Below, piece by piece: positions 1-7,673 of a stretch of DNA of 64,000 nt (position 1 is the first letter of the stretch; every line of letters begins with the position of its first letter). Under the pieces are notes generated by a model. That model worked only from the letters and a program-made list of their open reading frames with translations. It had not been told where the DNA came from and made no database searches. The stretch covers positions 186,001 through 250,000 of the forward strand of contig NZ_WHUT02000001.1 in NCBI RefSeq assembly GCF_009380135.2. The letters are read 5' to 3'. The position numbers were made by a program, and so were the translations under genes. The DNA is from Fertoeibacter niger (GTDB lineage: Bacteria > Pseudomonadota > Alphaproteobacteria > Rhodobacterales > Rhodobacteraceae).

Positions 1-341
1 ATCTGGCCACGCTCGACAGTGAAACCGCCGGCGGTTGCGGCATCGGCCACGTCACGGGTGGTGACGGAACCGTAAAGCGCGCCCGAATCGGATGCCGACC
101 GGATCACGATGAACACCTGGCCGTCCAGCTTTTCAGCCACGGCTTCGGCTTCTTTTTTCGTCTCGAGGTTCTGCGTCTCGAGCTGGGCTTTTTTCGATTC
201 GAACTGCTTGATGTTCGCGGGGTTGGCGCGCAGCGCCTTGCCCTGCGGCAACAGGTAGTTGCGGCCGAAACCGTCCTTGACGGTGACGACATCGCCCATC
301 TGGCCCAGTTTGGCCACGCGCTGAAGAAGGATGACTTGCAT
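1..341 (-). CDS. rplI: 50S ribosomal protein L9 (partial, C-terminus outside window)
   Basis: Translating the minus strand from the ATG at 341 gives a protein starting [17 protein letters not shown] and continuing through a [13 protein letters not shown] block. This is the diagnostic N-domain of bacterial L9, a 23S rRNA-binding protein of the large subunit. The following Lys/Glu-rich stretch (about residues 45-75) fits the long connecting helix. About 113 residues are visible; the C-terminal domain runs off the left edge. It is the last gene of the rpsF-rpsR-rplI operon and follows rpsR by 12 bases, so it is probably transcribed from the promoter upstream of rpsF. No internal stop or frameshift is visible. 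Confidence 0.96.
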   Translation of the reverse strand, partial: MQVILLQRVAKLGQMGDVVTVKDGFGRNYLLPQGKALRANPANIKQFESKKAQLETQNLETKKEAEAVAEKLDGQVFIVIRSASDSGALYGSVTTRDVADAATAGGFTVERGQ

Positions 342-353
342 GTTGGTCGCTCC

Positions 354-581
354 TTATTTCACGGCATAGGGCAGCAGGGCGAGGAAGCGGGCGCGCTTGA
401 TCGCGCGGGCCAGCTCACGCTGCTTGATCGCCGAAACGGCGGTGATGCGCGACGGCACGATCTTGCCACGCTCGGAGATGTAGCGTTGCAGCAGCCGCGT
501 GTCTTTGTAGTCGATGGCCGGTGCGTTGTCGCCCGAGAACGGGCAGACCTTGCGGCGGCGGAAGAAGGGTTTGTTCGCCAT
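354..581 (-). CDS. rpsR: 30S ribosomal protein S18
   Basis: This 75-residue protein ([17 protein letters not shown] at the start, then [30 protein letters not shown]-like sequence) is a full-length S18. S18 binds the platform of the 30S subunit together with S6, whose gene lies directly upstream. The conserved block around [32 protein letters not shown] is intact. The gene is the middle member of the operon, 23 bases after rpsF and 12 before rplI. The start at 581 gives the standard family length. Confidence 0.98.
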   Translation of the reverse strand: MANKPFFRRRKVCPFSGDNAPAIDYKDTRLLQRYISERGKIVPSRITAVSAIKQRELARAIKRARFLALLPYAVK

Positions 582-604
582 GGTTTATGTCCTTTCCTGC
601 CTGA

Positions 605-1090
605 TCAACGCCGACGGTCGCCGCCGCCGAAGCCGCCACGATCACCGCCGAAGCCGCCACCGCTGCGTTCCGGGCGATCACCACGGTCGCCGCCAAAGCT
701 GCGCTCGGGACGGTCGCCGCGATCCGGGCGGTCGCCACGGTCGGGACGGTCGCCGCGCTCACGCTCGTCGCGCTTCTGCATCTGCACCGACGGGCCTTCG
801 GCATGGCCATCAACCTTGATGGTCAGAATGCGCATTACGTCGTCATGCAGGCGCATCAGGCGTTCCATTTCCTGCACGGCCGCCGAGGGGGCATCCGATT
901 TCAGAAAGGCATAGTGGCCCTTGCGGTTCTTGTTGATCTTGTAGGCCATCGTCTTGACGCCCCAGTATTCGTGTTCAACGATCTTGCCACCGTTGTCTGC
1001 GATCACTGCGGAGAAATGTTCGATAAGGCCTTCGGCTTGCGTGTTGGAAAGATCCTGACGCGCAATGAAAACATGCTCGTAAAGCGGCAT
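605..1090 (-). CDS. rpsF: 30S ribosomal protein S6 with long Arg/Gly/Asp-rich tail
   Basis: The body starts [22 protein letters not shown] and contains the S6 ferredoxin-like fold with [18 protein letters not shown]6 forms a heterodimer with S18 on the 30S platform. The reading frame stays open 22 codons upstream, but the ATG at 1090 matches the family start, so it was chosen (161 residues). After about residue 105 the protein has an unusual tail of roughly 55 residues built from repeats such as RGDRPD and RGDRPE followed by [10 protein letters not shown]. The tail resembles RGG-type RNA-binding low-complexity sequence. C-terminal extensions of S6 are known in alphaproteobacteria, but their role is not established. 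Confidence 0.97.
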   Translation of the reverse strand: MPLYEHVFIARQDLSNTQAEGLIEHFSAVIADNGGKIVEHEYWGVKTMAYKINKNRKGHYAFLKSDAPSAAVQEMERLMRLHDDVMRILTIKVDGHAEGPSVQMQKRDERERGDRPDRGDRPDRGDRPERSFGGDRGDRPERSGGGFGGDRGGFGGGDRRR

Positions 1091-1197
1091 GTCAGCTCCA
1101 TTTCTATCAAGGCGCATTTCATAGGTCGGGCCAAATCCTTGCCGCGGCCCGTCCACGAGAGGCTGCGCCGGTTCACGTGAGTGCGGAAGGATGGGGC

Positions 1198-1225
1198 CTT
1201 ATACAGGCGTTTTGCCGCGATGCAA
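1198..1225 (-). promoter_or_regulatory. Predicted sigma-70-type promoter for rpsF-rpsR-rplI
   Basis: Read on the minus strand, TTGCAT (1225-1220) and TATAAG (1203-1198) are separated by 16 bases. The site is about 108 bases upstream of the S6 start codon and faces the ribosomal operon. TTGC-type -35 boxes are common in this bacterial group. Motif match only; there is no transcript evidence. Confidence 0.5.
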
Positions 1226-1372
1226 GGGTCAAGCGGTCTTGCTGCGGCGCAGCGTGCCCCGTGGCTGTGACTGGGCGAACACAATATGTTCAAGTCTGTG
1301 CAATTGCTTGGGCGATGCTGCGCGTGCATCTATGCCCCAGACGCATTCGTCCTTCCCAACCCGGAGACTTCG

Positions 1373-1954
1373 ATGACCCGTTTCTTCCCCGCCCTGGCTT
1401 TCGCATCGGCGCTGGCACTTGGCACCGCCGCACAGGCCGCGCCCGAGAAATACACCCTGGACGCCAGCCACAGCCAGATCGTGTTTTCCTACAACCACCT
1501 GGGTTTTTCCACTGGCTATGGCATGTTTTCCGGCTTCAACGGCGAGATCATGTTCGATCAGGCCGACCCGGCTGCATCGTCGGTGACGGTGTCCTTCCCG
1601 GTGAACACCATGCTGACCGGCTGGCAGGAACGGTTTGACCATTTCATGTCTCCCGACTTTTTCGGCGCGACGGATGACGAGATGGTCACATTCACCTCGA
1701 CCGGCATCGAAGTGACCGGCGAGAAAACCGCGCTGATCACCGGCGACCTGACGCTGAACGGTGTCACGAAATCGGTGGTGCTGGATGCGGTGCTGAACCA
1801 GGTCGGCGATCACCCGATGGCGGGCACGCCCTGGGCCGGCTTCAACGCCACCACCACGCTGCTGCGGTCAGACTATGGCCTCGGCATGTTCGCGCCCTTC
1901 GTGTCCGAAGAAGTGGCCGTGACGATCAGCGTCGAGGCGATGAAAGCCGAGTGA
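1373..1954 (+). CDS. YceI-family periplasmic protein
   Basis: The ATG at 1373 has a GGAG ribosome-binding site about 10 bases upstream and is followed by a clear signal peptide (residues 1-22, ending AAQA). The mature part begins APEKYTLDASHSQIVFSYNHLGFSTGYGMFSGF, typical of the YceI lipocalin-like fold that binds isoprenoid-type lipids. Total length is 193 residues, normal for the family. YceI proteins are often found beside cytochrome b561 genes. A b561-YceI fusion lies 1 kb downstream on the other strand, so this region holds two YceI domains. The reading frame is open further upstream, but a start there would bury the signal peptide. The ligand is unknown. Confidence 0.93.
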   Translation: MTRFFPALAFASALALGTAAQAAPEKYTLDASHSQIVFSYNHLGFSTGYGMFSGFNGEIMFDQADPAASSVTVSFPVNTMLTGWQERFDHFMSPDFFGATDDEMVTFTSTGIEVTGEKTALITGDLTLNGVTKSVVLDAVLNQVGDHPMAGTPWAGFNATTTLLRSDYGLGMFAPFVSEEVAVTISVEAMKAE

Positions 1955-1977
1955 TCCATCCTGCGGGATGACAACAG

Positions 1978-2004
1978 GCCGCCGGGGCAACCCGGCGGCT
2001 TTTT
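1978..2004 (+). terminator. Rho-independent terminator after yceI
   Basis: GCCGCCGGG and CCCGGCGGC form a 9-bp GC stem around a short GCAA loop, followed by TTTTT. It starts 24 bases after the yceI stop codon. Confidence 0.85.
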
Positions 2005-2016
2005 GCTGCACGGTGG

Positions 2017-2586
2017 TCAGCTGCCGCTGCGCTCAAGCTCCAGAACCAGCGCGCCGGCGTGAAAATGGCCTCGGATCAGATGCCCAGGTTCGCGCACCTC
2101 GGGGTGCGTTCCGGCCCAGTCGCGGAAGCGGTCGTTGCTGACGATGCGCGCGCCAAGGTCGCGGGCGGCGGCCAGCAGCACCGGGTCGGCCTGCGTGCCC
2201 TTGCCCACCACCATCACCCGGTCTGCGGGCAGGCCCAGCTGCGCCGCCAGCGCCCCGTCATGCTGATAACGCCCTGAGGTCAGGTGGCCCGCATTGGCGT
2301 CGAACACCACACCGGGGCTGTAACCTTGCGCCTTCAGGTGGTCCACCACCGCCCGCACCGTGGCAATCCGCGGCGTGCCATCCTGCCAGTGCATCACGTT
2401 TGATCCGTCAATCACGACCCAGCGCGGGGCCCTGGCCACCCGGCCACGCGCAGACCGCAGCAGCAGAAACAGACTGGCCAGCGCGCAGGGCACGGCCAGC
2501 AGCAAAAGATCGGCCAGCCCGGGCAGCAGAACCGCCCAGGCCACACCTGCCAGCGAAAGCAGCAACAAAATCAGCGGAACCATCAT
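2017..2586 (-). CDS. Membrane-anchored NYN-domain (Zc3h12a-like) predicted ribonuclease
   Basis: The 189-residue protein has two hydrophobic segments at its N-terminus (about residues 2-22 and 26-43) followed by a cytoplasmic nuclease-like domain. That domain starts WVVIDGSNVMHW and includes VVFDANAGH, DRVMVVGKGTQADPVLL and IVSNDRFRDW. These are the Asp-bearing strands of the NYN/PIN-like fold seen in Zc3h12a-type RNases. It is expected to be a metal-dependent RNase tethered to the inner membrane. Its target is unknown. It stands alone, separated from the b561 fusion by about 125 bases. Confidence 0.8.
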   Translation of the reverse strand: MMVPLILLLLSLAGVAWAVLLPGLADLLLLAVPCALASLFLLLRSARGRVARAPRWVVIDGSNVMHWQDGTPRIATVRAVVDHLKAQGYSPGVVFDANAGHLTSGRYQHDGALAAQLGLPADRVMVVGKGTQADPVLLAAARDLGARIVSNDRFRDWAGTHPEVREPGHLIRGHFHAGALVLELERSGS

Positions 2587-2712
2587 GCGGCCAGGTTACA
2601 GCCGCGCCGCCGGTTCGGCCAGCGCGGTCTTGGCCCGCGCGGGCGTTCAATCGACAGGGTTTGCATCAAAGGCGCAGCATCTTGCCTTCAAACCCCCGCG
2701 CGCAGCGGGTGC

Positions 2713-3924
2713 CTATTCCACCCGCTGCGCCGTCAGCGTGACATTCACCACCACGCCAAAGCCCACCGATGACTCGTCGCTGTAACTCGCCCCCATGCCA
2801 AAATCGCGGCGGTCCAGCGTGGTGCTGCCCTGCATCGTGGCCGTGTCGCCGGTGATGGTCAGGGTGAAGGGTAGGCTGACGGGCTGTTGCACCCCGCGCA
2901 GGCTGAGGGTGCCCTGGGCCACATAGCCCTGATCCGCCGGCAGAATATCGGCGGTGAAGGTGGCAGCGGGGTGTGTGGCGGTGTCAAGGAAATCCGCCGT
3001 CTTGGCCTGCGCGGTCACTGACCCCAGCGTCAGGCTGTCAGTGGCGATGCTGACGGTGACGGTGCCGTGCTTGCCCTCCACCGCCGCCTCGTCGAACACG
3101 ATCGCGGCGGTCCAGTCGGCAAAGCTGCCCTGCACCTCGGCCCCCATCTGGCGCACGCCAAAGCCAAGGGTGCCTTCGGTGACTTGCCAGTTCGGCCCGG
3201 CAGAAGTGGTCGCCGGGGCAGGGGCCTCGGCCACCACCGGCGCGGGCTGCGGTGCCTCATGCGCGGGCATCAGCGCAAAGGCCACGCCTGCCCCCACGGC
3301 ATAGATCGCCGCTGCGGCCACGGCGGGCCAGCTGCGGTGCCGCGCGCGCGCCTTGCCCGCCGGGCGGCCCGAGATCATGCGCCGCAGCGTGGCGTCGCGG
3401 TCGATCAGGTGATGTTTCAGTGCGCCTGCAACATGCGCCAGAATCGTCACGATCAGGATTTTCGTGAACAGCCAGTGCATTGCCGCCGCCGTTTCGGCCA
3501 CAGTCACCGATTGCGGCACAAAGGGCAGGCCCTGACCGAACGGCCACAGGATCGGCGCAAAGCCGGTGGTGGCGGCATGTTCCACCCAGCCCGACAAGGG
3601 CACGATGACCAGCGACAGATACAGCAGCCAATGCGCCACCTCGGCCAGCGCGGTTTCCGCCCGCCGTTCGGGGTGCAGGGCCTGCGGGCGGGTCTGCACC
3701 AGCGCCCACAGAATGCGGATCAGCGCGACAAAGAACACCGCCACCCCCAGCGTCTTGTGCAGGGAAAACAGCTGCGCCTTCTGCGCCAGCGCCTCGGACG
3801 TGTCATAGGGCAAGTCATTGGCGATCAGCCCCAGCGGTATTGCGGTCAGGATCATCAGGGCGGTCAGCCAGTGCAGGATGCGGGCGACCGACCCATAGGA
3901 TTGGGTGGTATTGGCGAGCGGCAT
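2713..3924 (-). CDS. Cytochrome b561 fused to a YceI domain
   Basis: Residues about 1-200 form a four-helix cytochrome b561 unit: YGSVARILHWLTALMI, FSLHKTLGV, HWLFTKILIVTILAHVAGALKHH and similar His-containing helices that would ligate two b hemes. After a cytoplasmic loop rich in Arg/Lys there is a further membrane segment (about 205-222), a Pro/Ala linker and a C-terminal YceI lipocalin domain (about 245-403). This arrangement places the YceI domain in the periplasm next to the membrane heme protein. It suggests electron transfer to a lipid-like quinone or isoprenoid held by YceI, which is inference. The total of 403 residues equals the sum of the two families. Confidence 0.92.
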   Translation of the reverse strand: MPLANTTQSYGSVARILHWLTALMILTAIPLGLIANDLPYDTSEALAQKAQLFSLHKTLGVAVFFVALIRILWALVQTRPQALHPERRAETALAEVAHWLLYLSLVIVPLSGWVEHAATTGFAPILWPFGQGLPFVPQSVTVAETAAAMHWLFTKILIVTILAHVAGALKHHLIDRDATLRRMISGRPAGKARARHRSWPAVAAAAIYAVGAGVAFALMPAHEAPQPAPVVAEAPAPATTSAGPNWQVTEGTLGFGVRQMGAEVQGSFADWTAAIVFDEAAVEGKHGTVTVSIATDSLTLGSVTAQAKTADFLDTATHPAATFTADILPADQGYVAQGTLSLRGVQQPVSLPFTLTITGDTATMQGSTTLDRRDFGMGASYSDESSVGFGVVVNVTLTAQRVE

Positions 3925-4042
3925 GAAAGCCTCCGGTAAGTTGCGACGGCCCTGCGCGTGGCCGCGATCATGTTGCAGCGCAGCATAGCACCCCGGGGCA
4001 GGGGGCGGAACACCGTCGCCCGCACAGCTTTTGTGCGAAACA

Positions 4043-4072
4043 TTGCACGCGCTTGCCGCTTCGCGCTATGCC
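4043..4072 (+). promoter_or_regulatory. Possible promoter upstream of fabD
   Basis: TTGCAC at 4043-4048 and TATGCC at 4067-4072 are separated by 18 bases, ending about 25 bases before the fabD start. The -10 match is weak. Confidence 0.3.
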
Positions 4073-4097
4073 GGGGCAAAGCAAACAGGAGATTGCC

Positions 4098-5030
4098 ATG
4101 ACCCGCGCATTCGTTTTCCCCGGGCAGGGGGCCCAGACCATCGGCATGGGCCGTGCCCTGGCCGAGGCCTATCCCGCTGCGAAGGCCGTGTTTGACGAAG
4201 TGGATGATGCGCTGGACGAAAAGCTGTCGGCGCTGATCTGGGATGGGGCGATCGATGATCTGACACTGACGCAGAACGCCCAGCCCGCGCTGATGGCCAC
4301 ATCCATGGCGGCGCTGGCCGCGCTGAAATCCGAAGGTATCGGCATCGACAGCGCCGCTTTTGTGGCCGGGCACAGCCTGGGCGAATATTCGGCGCTTTGC
4401 GCCGTGGGGTCGCTGGCGCTGGCCGATACCGCCCGCCTGCTGCGCATCCGGGGGGCCGCGATGCAAGAGGCCGTGCCGGTGGGCGTGGGCGCGATGGCCG
4501 CCCTGCTGGGCCTTGATTTCGCCACCGCGGCCGAGGTCGCGGCCGAGGCTGCGGGTTCGCAGGTCTGCCAGGCCGCAAATGACAATGACCCCGGGCAGGT
4601 GGTGGTTTCGGGCCACCGCGAGGCGGTGGAGCGCGCGCTGGTGATCGCCAAGGCGCGCGGGGCCAAACGCGCGCTACTGCTGCCGGTGTCGGCCCCCTTT
4701 CACTGTTCGCTGATGGCCCCGGCGGCGGCGGTGATGGGCGAGGCGCTGGCCGGTGTGGTGATCAGCGCGCCCGAAGTGCCGGTGGTGGTGAATGTGCGGG
4801 CCGAGGCGGTGACGGAACCCGACCGCATCCGCGCCCTGCTGATTGCGCAGGTCACAGGCTCTGTCCGCTGGCGCGAATCCGTGCTGTGGATGGAGGGTGC
4901 GGGCGTGACCGATTACTGGGAAATCGGCGCGGGCAAGGCGCTGTCGGGCATGATCAAGCGCATCGTCAGCGGGGCCACCACCCGCGCCGTGGGCACGCCC
5001 GAGGATGTGGCGGCAGCCGTGGCGGGGTGA
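4098..5030 (+). CDS. fabD: Malonyl-CoA:ACP transacylase
   Basis: FabD moves the malonyl group from CoA to acyl carrier protein, providing the extender unit for type II fatty acid synthesis. The protein starts MTRAFVFPGQGAQTIGMG and has the GHSLGEYSAL nucleophile elbow with the catalytic Ser near residue 92. The Gln of FPGQGAQ and the SAPFHCSLM block carrying the catalytic His follow. Length is 310 residues, as usual. The ATG at 4098 has AACAGGAG upstream. The open frame extends 15 codons further 5', but the conserved start is here. It heads the fabD-fabG-acpP cluster. Confidence 0.97.
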   Translation: MTRAFVFPGQGAQTIGMGRALAEAYPAAKAVFDEVDDALDEKLSALIWDGAIDDLTLTQNAQPALMATSMAALAALKSEGIGIDSAAFVAGHSLGEYSALCAVGSLALADTARLLRIRGAAMQEAVPVGVGAMAALLGLDFATAAEVAAEAAGSQVCQAANDNDPGQVVVSGHREAVERALVIAKARGAKRALLLPVSAPFHCSLMAPAAAVMGEALAGVVISAPEVPVVVNVRAEAVTEPDRIRALLIAQVTGSVRWRESVLWMEGAGVTDYWEIGAGKALSGMIKRIVSGATTRAVGTPEDVAAAVAG

Positions 5031-5216
5031 CGGTCAGGCCTTCCGGTTGCACCGGGCAGGTTGCCGCGCGCCATTGCATGCCTGTGGTTGCATGGTGGTG
5101 GCAGCGGCAACGTCCTTCAACTTTTCCTCGGTGAATGTCGCTTGTCCAGAAACAGCGCGGGTGGAAAACTGCAAAATCCGCTGCTAAACACGCCGAAATC
5201 TGTATGGGGGATGATC

Positions 5217-5954
5217 ATGTTCGATCTGACGGGTAAATCGGCGCTGGTGACGGGCGCTTCGGGGGGTATCGGCGGGGCAGTGGCGCGGGCGCTGCACGGG
5301 GCAGGCGCCTCGGTTGCGCTGTCGGGCACAAGGGCCGGGCCGCTGGAGGCGCTGGCGGCGGAACTGGGCAGCCGCGCCCATGTGCTGCCCTGCGACCTGT
5401 CCGACATGGCGGCGGTGGATGCGCTGCCGAAACAGGCGGCTGACGCCATGGGCGCCGTGGATATTCTGGTGAACAATGCAGGCATCACCCGTGACGGGCT
5501 GATGATGCGCATGTCAGATGACGACTGGGATCAGGTGATTGCCGTGAACCTCGGCTCCACCTTCCGGCTTTGCCGTGGGGTGCTGCGCGGCATGATGAAG
5601 GCGCGCTGGGGCCGCATCGTCAACATCACTTCCGTGGTGGCCCAGGCAGGCAACCCGGGGCAGGCCAATTACGCCGCCGCCAAGGCCGGGGTGGCGGGCA
5701 TGTCGCGCTCGCTGGCGCAGGAAATCGCCAGCCGGGGCGTGACGGTGAATTGCGTGGCCCCCGGCCTGATTGCCACCGCCATGACCGACAAGCTGAACGA
5801 CGAACAGCGCGGCAAGATTCTGGCCGGCGTGCCTGCGGGCCGGATGGGCGAACCAGCGGAAGTGGCCGCCGCCGTGCTGTTCCTCGCATCAGCGGAAGCT
5901 GCCTATATCACAGGCGCCACGCTGGACGTGAACGGCGGCGGCGACATGCTCTGA
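5217..5954 (+). CDS. fabG: 3-oxoacyl-ACP reductase
   Basis: FabG reduces 3-ketoacyl-ACP with NADPH in fatty acid elongation. The N-terminal TGASGGIGG cofactor motif (residues 12-20), NNAG (about 85) and the Ser-Tyr-Lys triad are present; the Tyr and Lys lie in NYAAAKAG. The C-terminus, ITGATLDVNGGGDML, is typical of the family. The ATG at 5217 was chosen over 5061 and 5211 because MFDLTGKSALVTG is the conserved start and a G-rich ribosome-binding site lies 6-10 bases upstream. The length of 245 residues is normal. The 186-base gap after fabD may contain its own promoter. Confidence 0.97.
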   Translation: MFDLTGKSALVTGASGGIGGAVARALHGAGASVALSGTRAGPLEALAAELGSRAHVLPCDLSDMAAVDALPKQAADAMGAVDILVNNAGITRDGLMMRMSDDDWDQVIAVNLGSTFRLCRGVLRGMMKARWGRIVNITSVVAQAGNPGQANYAAAKAGVAGMSRSLAQEIASRGVTVNCVAPGLIATAMTDKLNDEQRGKILAGVPAGRMGEPAEVAAAVLFLASAEAAYITGATLDVNGGGDML

Positions 5955-5996
5955 CCGGGTCGCGCGGGGGCGGCGGTGCGGCGCGCGGGAAAGCGT

Positions 5997-6025
5997 TTGC
6001 CAAGCCCGTCACCCCTTGCTATAGG
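5997..6025 (+). promoter_or_regulatory. Predicted promoter of acpP
   Basis: TTGCCA (5997-6002) and TATAGG (6020-6025) are separated by 17 bases and face acpP, giving a leader of about 115 bases. The leader contains a GCCCCTCGGGGC hairpin at 6087-6098. Motif-based only. Confidence 0.5.
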
Positions 6026-6147
6026 CGCGAAGGAAGACCCCGGAACCATGTTTTCCGTGGCACCGCGCGAAGGCGCGGCACGAACCGCCCCTCGGGGCAA
6101 GGGACACGAAGACCGGGAAACCTCCCGCAACGGATAAGGAACTGACA

Positions 6148-6381
6148 ATGAGCGACATCGCTGTTCGGGTTAAGAAGATCGTCGTCGAGCATCTTGGCGT
6201 CGAGGAAGACAAGGTAACTGAGAATGCCTCGTTCATCGACGATCTGGGCGCCGACAGCCTTGATACGGTCGAGCTGGTGATGGCGTTCGAAGAAGAATTC
6301 GGCATCGAGATCCCGGATGACGCGGCCGAAACCATCCAGACCTTCGGCGACGCGGTAAAGTTCATCAGCGAAGCGGCCTGA
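6148..6381 (+). CDS. acpP: Acyl carrier protein
   Basis: This acidic 77-residue protein carries the growing acyl chain on a phosphopantetheine attached to the Ser of the [18 protein letters not shown] motif (Ser about residue 37). Start, length and motif are all standard. It is preceded by AAGGA about 6 bases before the ATG. It follows fabG by 190 bases and is closed by a strong terminator. fabF, commonly the next gene in many proteobacteria, is 8 kb away here. Confidence 0.98.
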   Translation: MSDIAVRVKKIVVEHLGVEEDKVTENASFIDDLGADSLDTVELVMAFEEEFGIEIPDDAAETIQTFGDAVKFISEAA

Positions 6382-6405
6382 GGTTTCGGGATGTGGTTAC
6401 GGAAA

Positions 6406-6430
6406 GGGCACCCGCGAGGGTGCCTTTTTT
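6406..6430 (+). terminator. Rho-independent terminator after acpP
   Basis: GGCACCC (6407-6413), a GCGA loop and GGGTGCC (6418-6424) are followed by six T residues, 25 bases after the acpP stop. This is a textbook terminator. Confidence 0.93.
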
Positions 6431-6556
6431 GCTTTTGGACGGCGAACTGCCGATGGGAGTTTGCGGAAGCAAGAAAGACTTTGTGTTTCGTACAAGTTCG
6501 CGGAAAACTGTATTGGAGAATTCAACTAGAACTTTATCGAAGAAAGGCCTTCATCT

Positions 6557-7174
6557 ATGAAGGGTAGGTCGTTTCCGCATGCTATTGTGCCAATCAGTGA
6601 AGACGACCTCGCGTTGCTATCTATGTCAGATGACGAAATTGCCATCAAGAACAGCAATTTTTCATTTGATTTCGATGAAATGCACAAGAGGATGTTTAGC
6701 GGAGACCGCTCGTATCAGTTGATTCAAGCGCATTTATATTGCGAGCATATTGTTTTGCAGATGGTGCGCGAGGCCTTGCCCTTTCCAGAGGAAATTTCTG
6801 TCGATAGAATGGGTTTCGCCCAAAGGTTCCAACTTGTGATGGCGCTGGGTTTGATAGATAAGAAGCTTGCTGCGCCTATCAAAATGATCAACAAGTTAAG
6901 GAACAAGGTCGCGCACGATTTGACATTTAGCGTATCCGAGGCCGATGCCAAAAGCTTATTTGATTGCACCCCGAGTGATCTGATTGAAGCTGTACTTGAT
7001 ATGCCAAGTCGGTGTGGAAATGCCGCAAGCTTTGAAGACTTGTTGTTTGTTGTCGTCGTAAAGTTTGATATTGTCAGGCAACAGCATGTGGTTCAACGGG
7101 TTCTTGGCAGAAAGTCGCAAATCCACTTGAGGGATGCATTGAATAAGGCTTACCCACTAATAAAGAACGCATAA
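6557..7174 (+). CDS. Orphan HEPN-like protein (RNKVAH motif), low-GC insertion
   Basis: This 205-residue protein is not recognised as a named family. It is predicted all-helical and has an internal INKLRNKVAH segment (Arg115-Asn116 to His120) matching the R-N-x3-H signature of HEPN RNases and HEPN-type domains. Base composition and codon use are strikingly AT-rich compared with both neighbours. It lies alone between the acpP terminator and a convergent VOC gene, with AGAAAGG as a plausible ribosome-binding site. HEPN proteins often act as toxins or abortive-infection effectors, but some are structural. No MNT-type nucleotidyltransferase antitoxin is next to it. The RNase role is an inference from one motif. 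Confidence 0.65.
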   Translation: MKGRSFPHAIVPISEDDLALLSMSDDEIAIKNSNFSFDFDEMHKRMFSGDRSYQLIQAHLYCEHIVLQMVREALPFPEEISVDRMGFAQRFQLVMALGLIDKKLAAPIKMINKLRNKVAHDLTFSVSEADAKSLFDCTPSDLIEAVLDMPSRCGNAASFEDLLFVVVVKFDIVRQQHVVQRVLGRKSQIHLRDALNKAYPLIKNA

Positions 7175-7214
7175 CCAATTCATTATTGTGCTTCTGATTG
7201 GTTTTAAGACCACC

Positions 7215-7598
7215 CTACCCCTCATACACCTCAAGCGGCAGCCCATCCGGGTCCGCGAAAAACGTGAACCGCCGCCCGGTCAGCGCATCCACCCGCACCT
7301 CCTCCACCGCCACGCCCAGCTCCTCCAGCCAGGCTTTGCAGGCCTCCACATCCGCCACGGCAAAGCACAGATGCCGCAGGCCCTGCGCCTCGGGGCGCGA
7401 GGGGCGCGGCGGGGGGTTGGGGAACGAAAACAGCTCGATCTGCCCGCCATCGGGCAGGGCAAGATCCAGCTTCATCGACTGCCGCTCCACCCGGTTGGTT
7501 TCGGCAATCACCCGCAGGCCCAGCACGTCAACATAGAAATGCCGCGACCGGGCATAGTCAGAGCAGATGATGGCCGCGTGATGGAAACCCAGAAGCAT
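7215..7598 (-). CDS. VOC (glyoxalase/dioxygenase) superfamily protein
   Basis: The 127-residue protein contains two beta-alpha-beta-beta-beta units. It opens with FHHAAIICSDYARSRHFYVDVLGLRVIAE and ends with FFADPDGLPLEVYEG. The metal ligands expected of this fold are visible: His6/His7 in FHHAAI, Glu in QIELFSF, His in LRHLCFAV and the final Glu of LEVYE. It resembles the YaeR/SMU1112-like branch of unknown substrate. It is on the same strand as dnaB, about 75 bases downstream, and its 3' end faces the low-GC HEPN gene. Confidence 0.85.
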   Translation of the reverse strand: MLLGFHHAAIICSDYARSRHFYVDVLGLRVIAETNRVERQSMKLDLALPDGGQIELFSFPNPPPRPSRPEAQGLRHLCFAVADVEACKAWLEELGVAVEEVRVDALTGRRFTFFADPDGLPLEVYEG

Positions 7599-7673
7599 GG
7601 TGTTGATTCCGTTATCAATCCGATGAAGAACGACAGGCCTGCACCCCGCCGGGGCGGGCCCGTTGCGCCCGCA

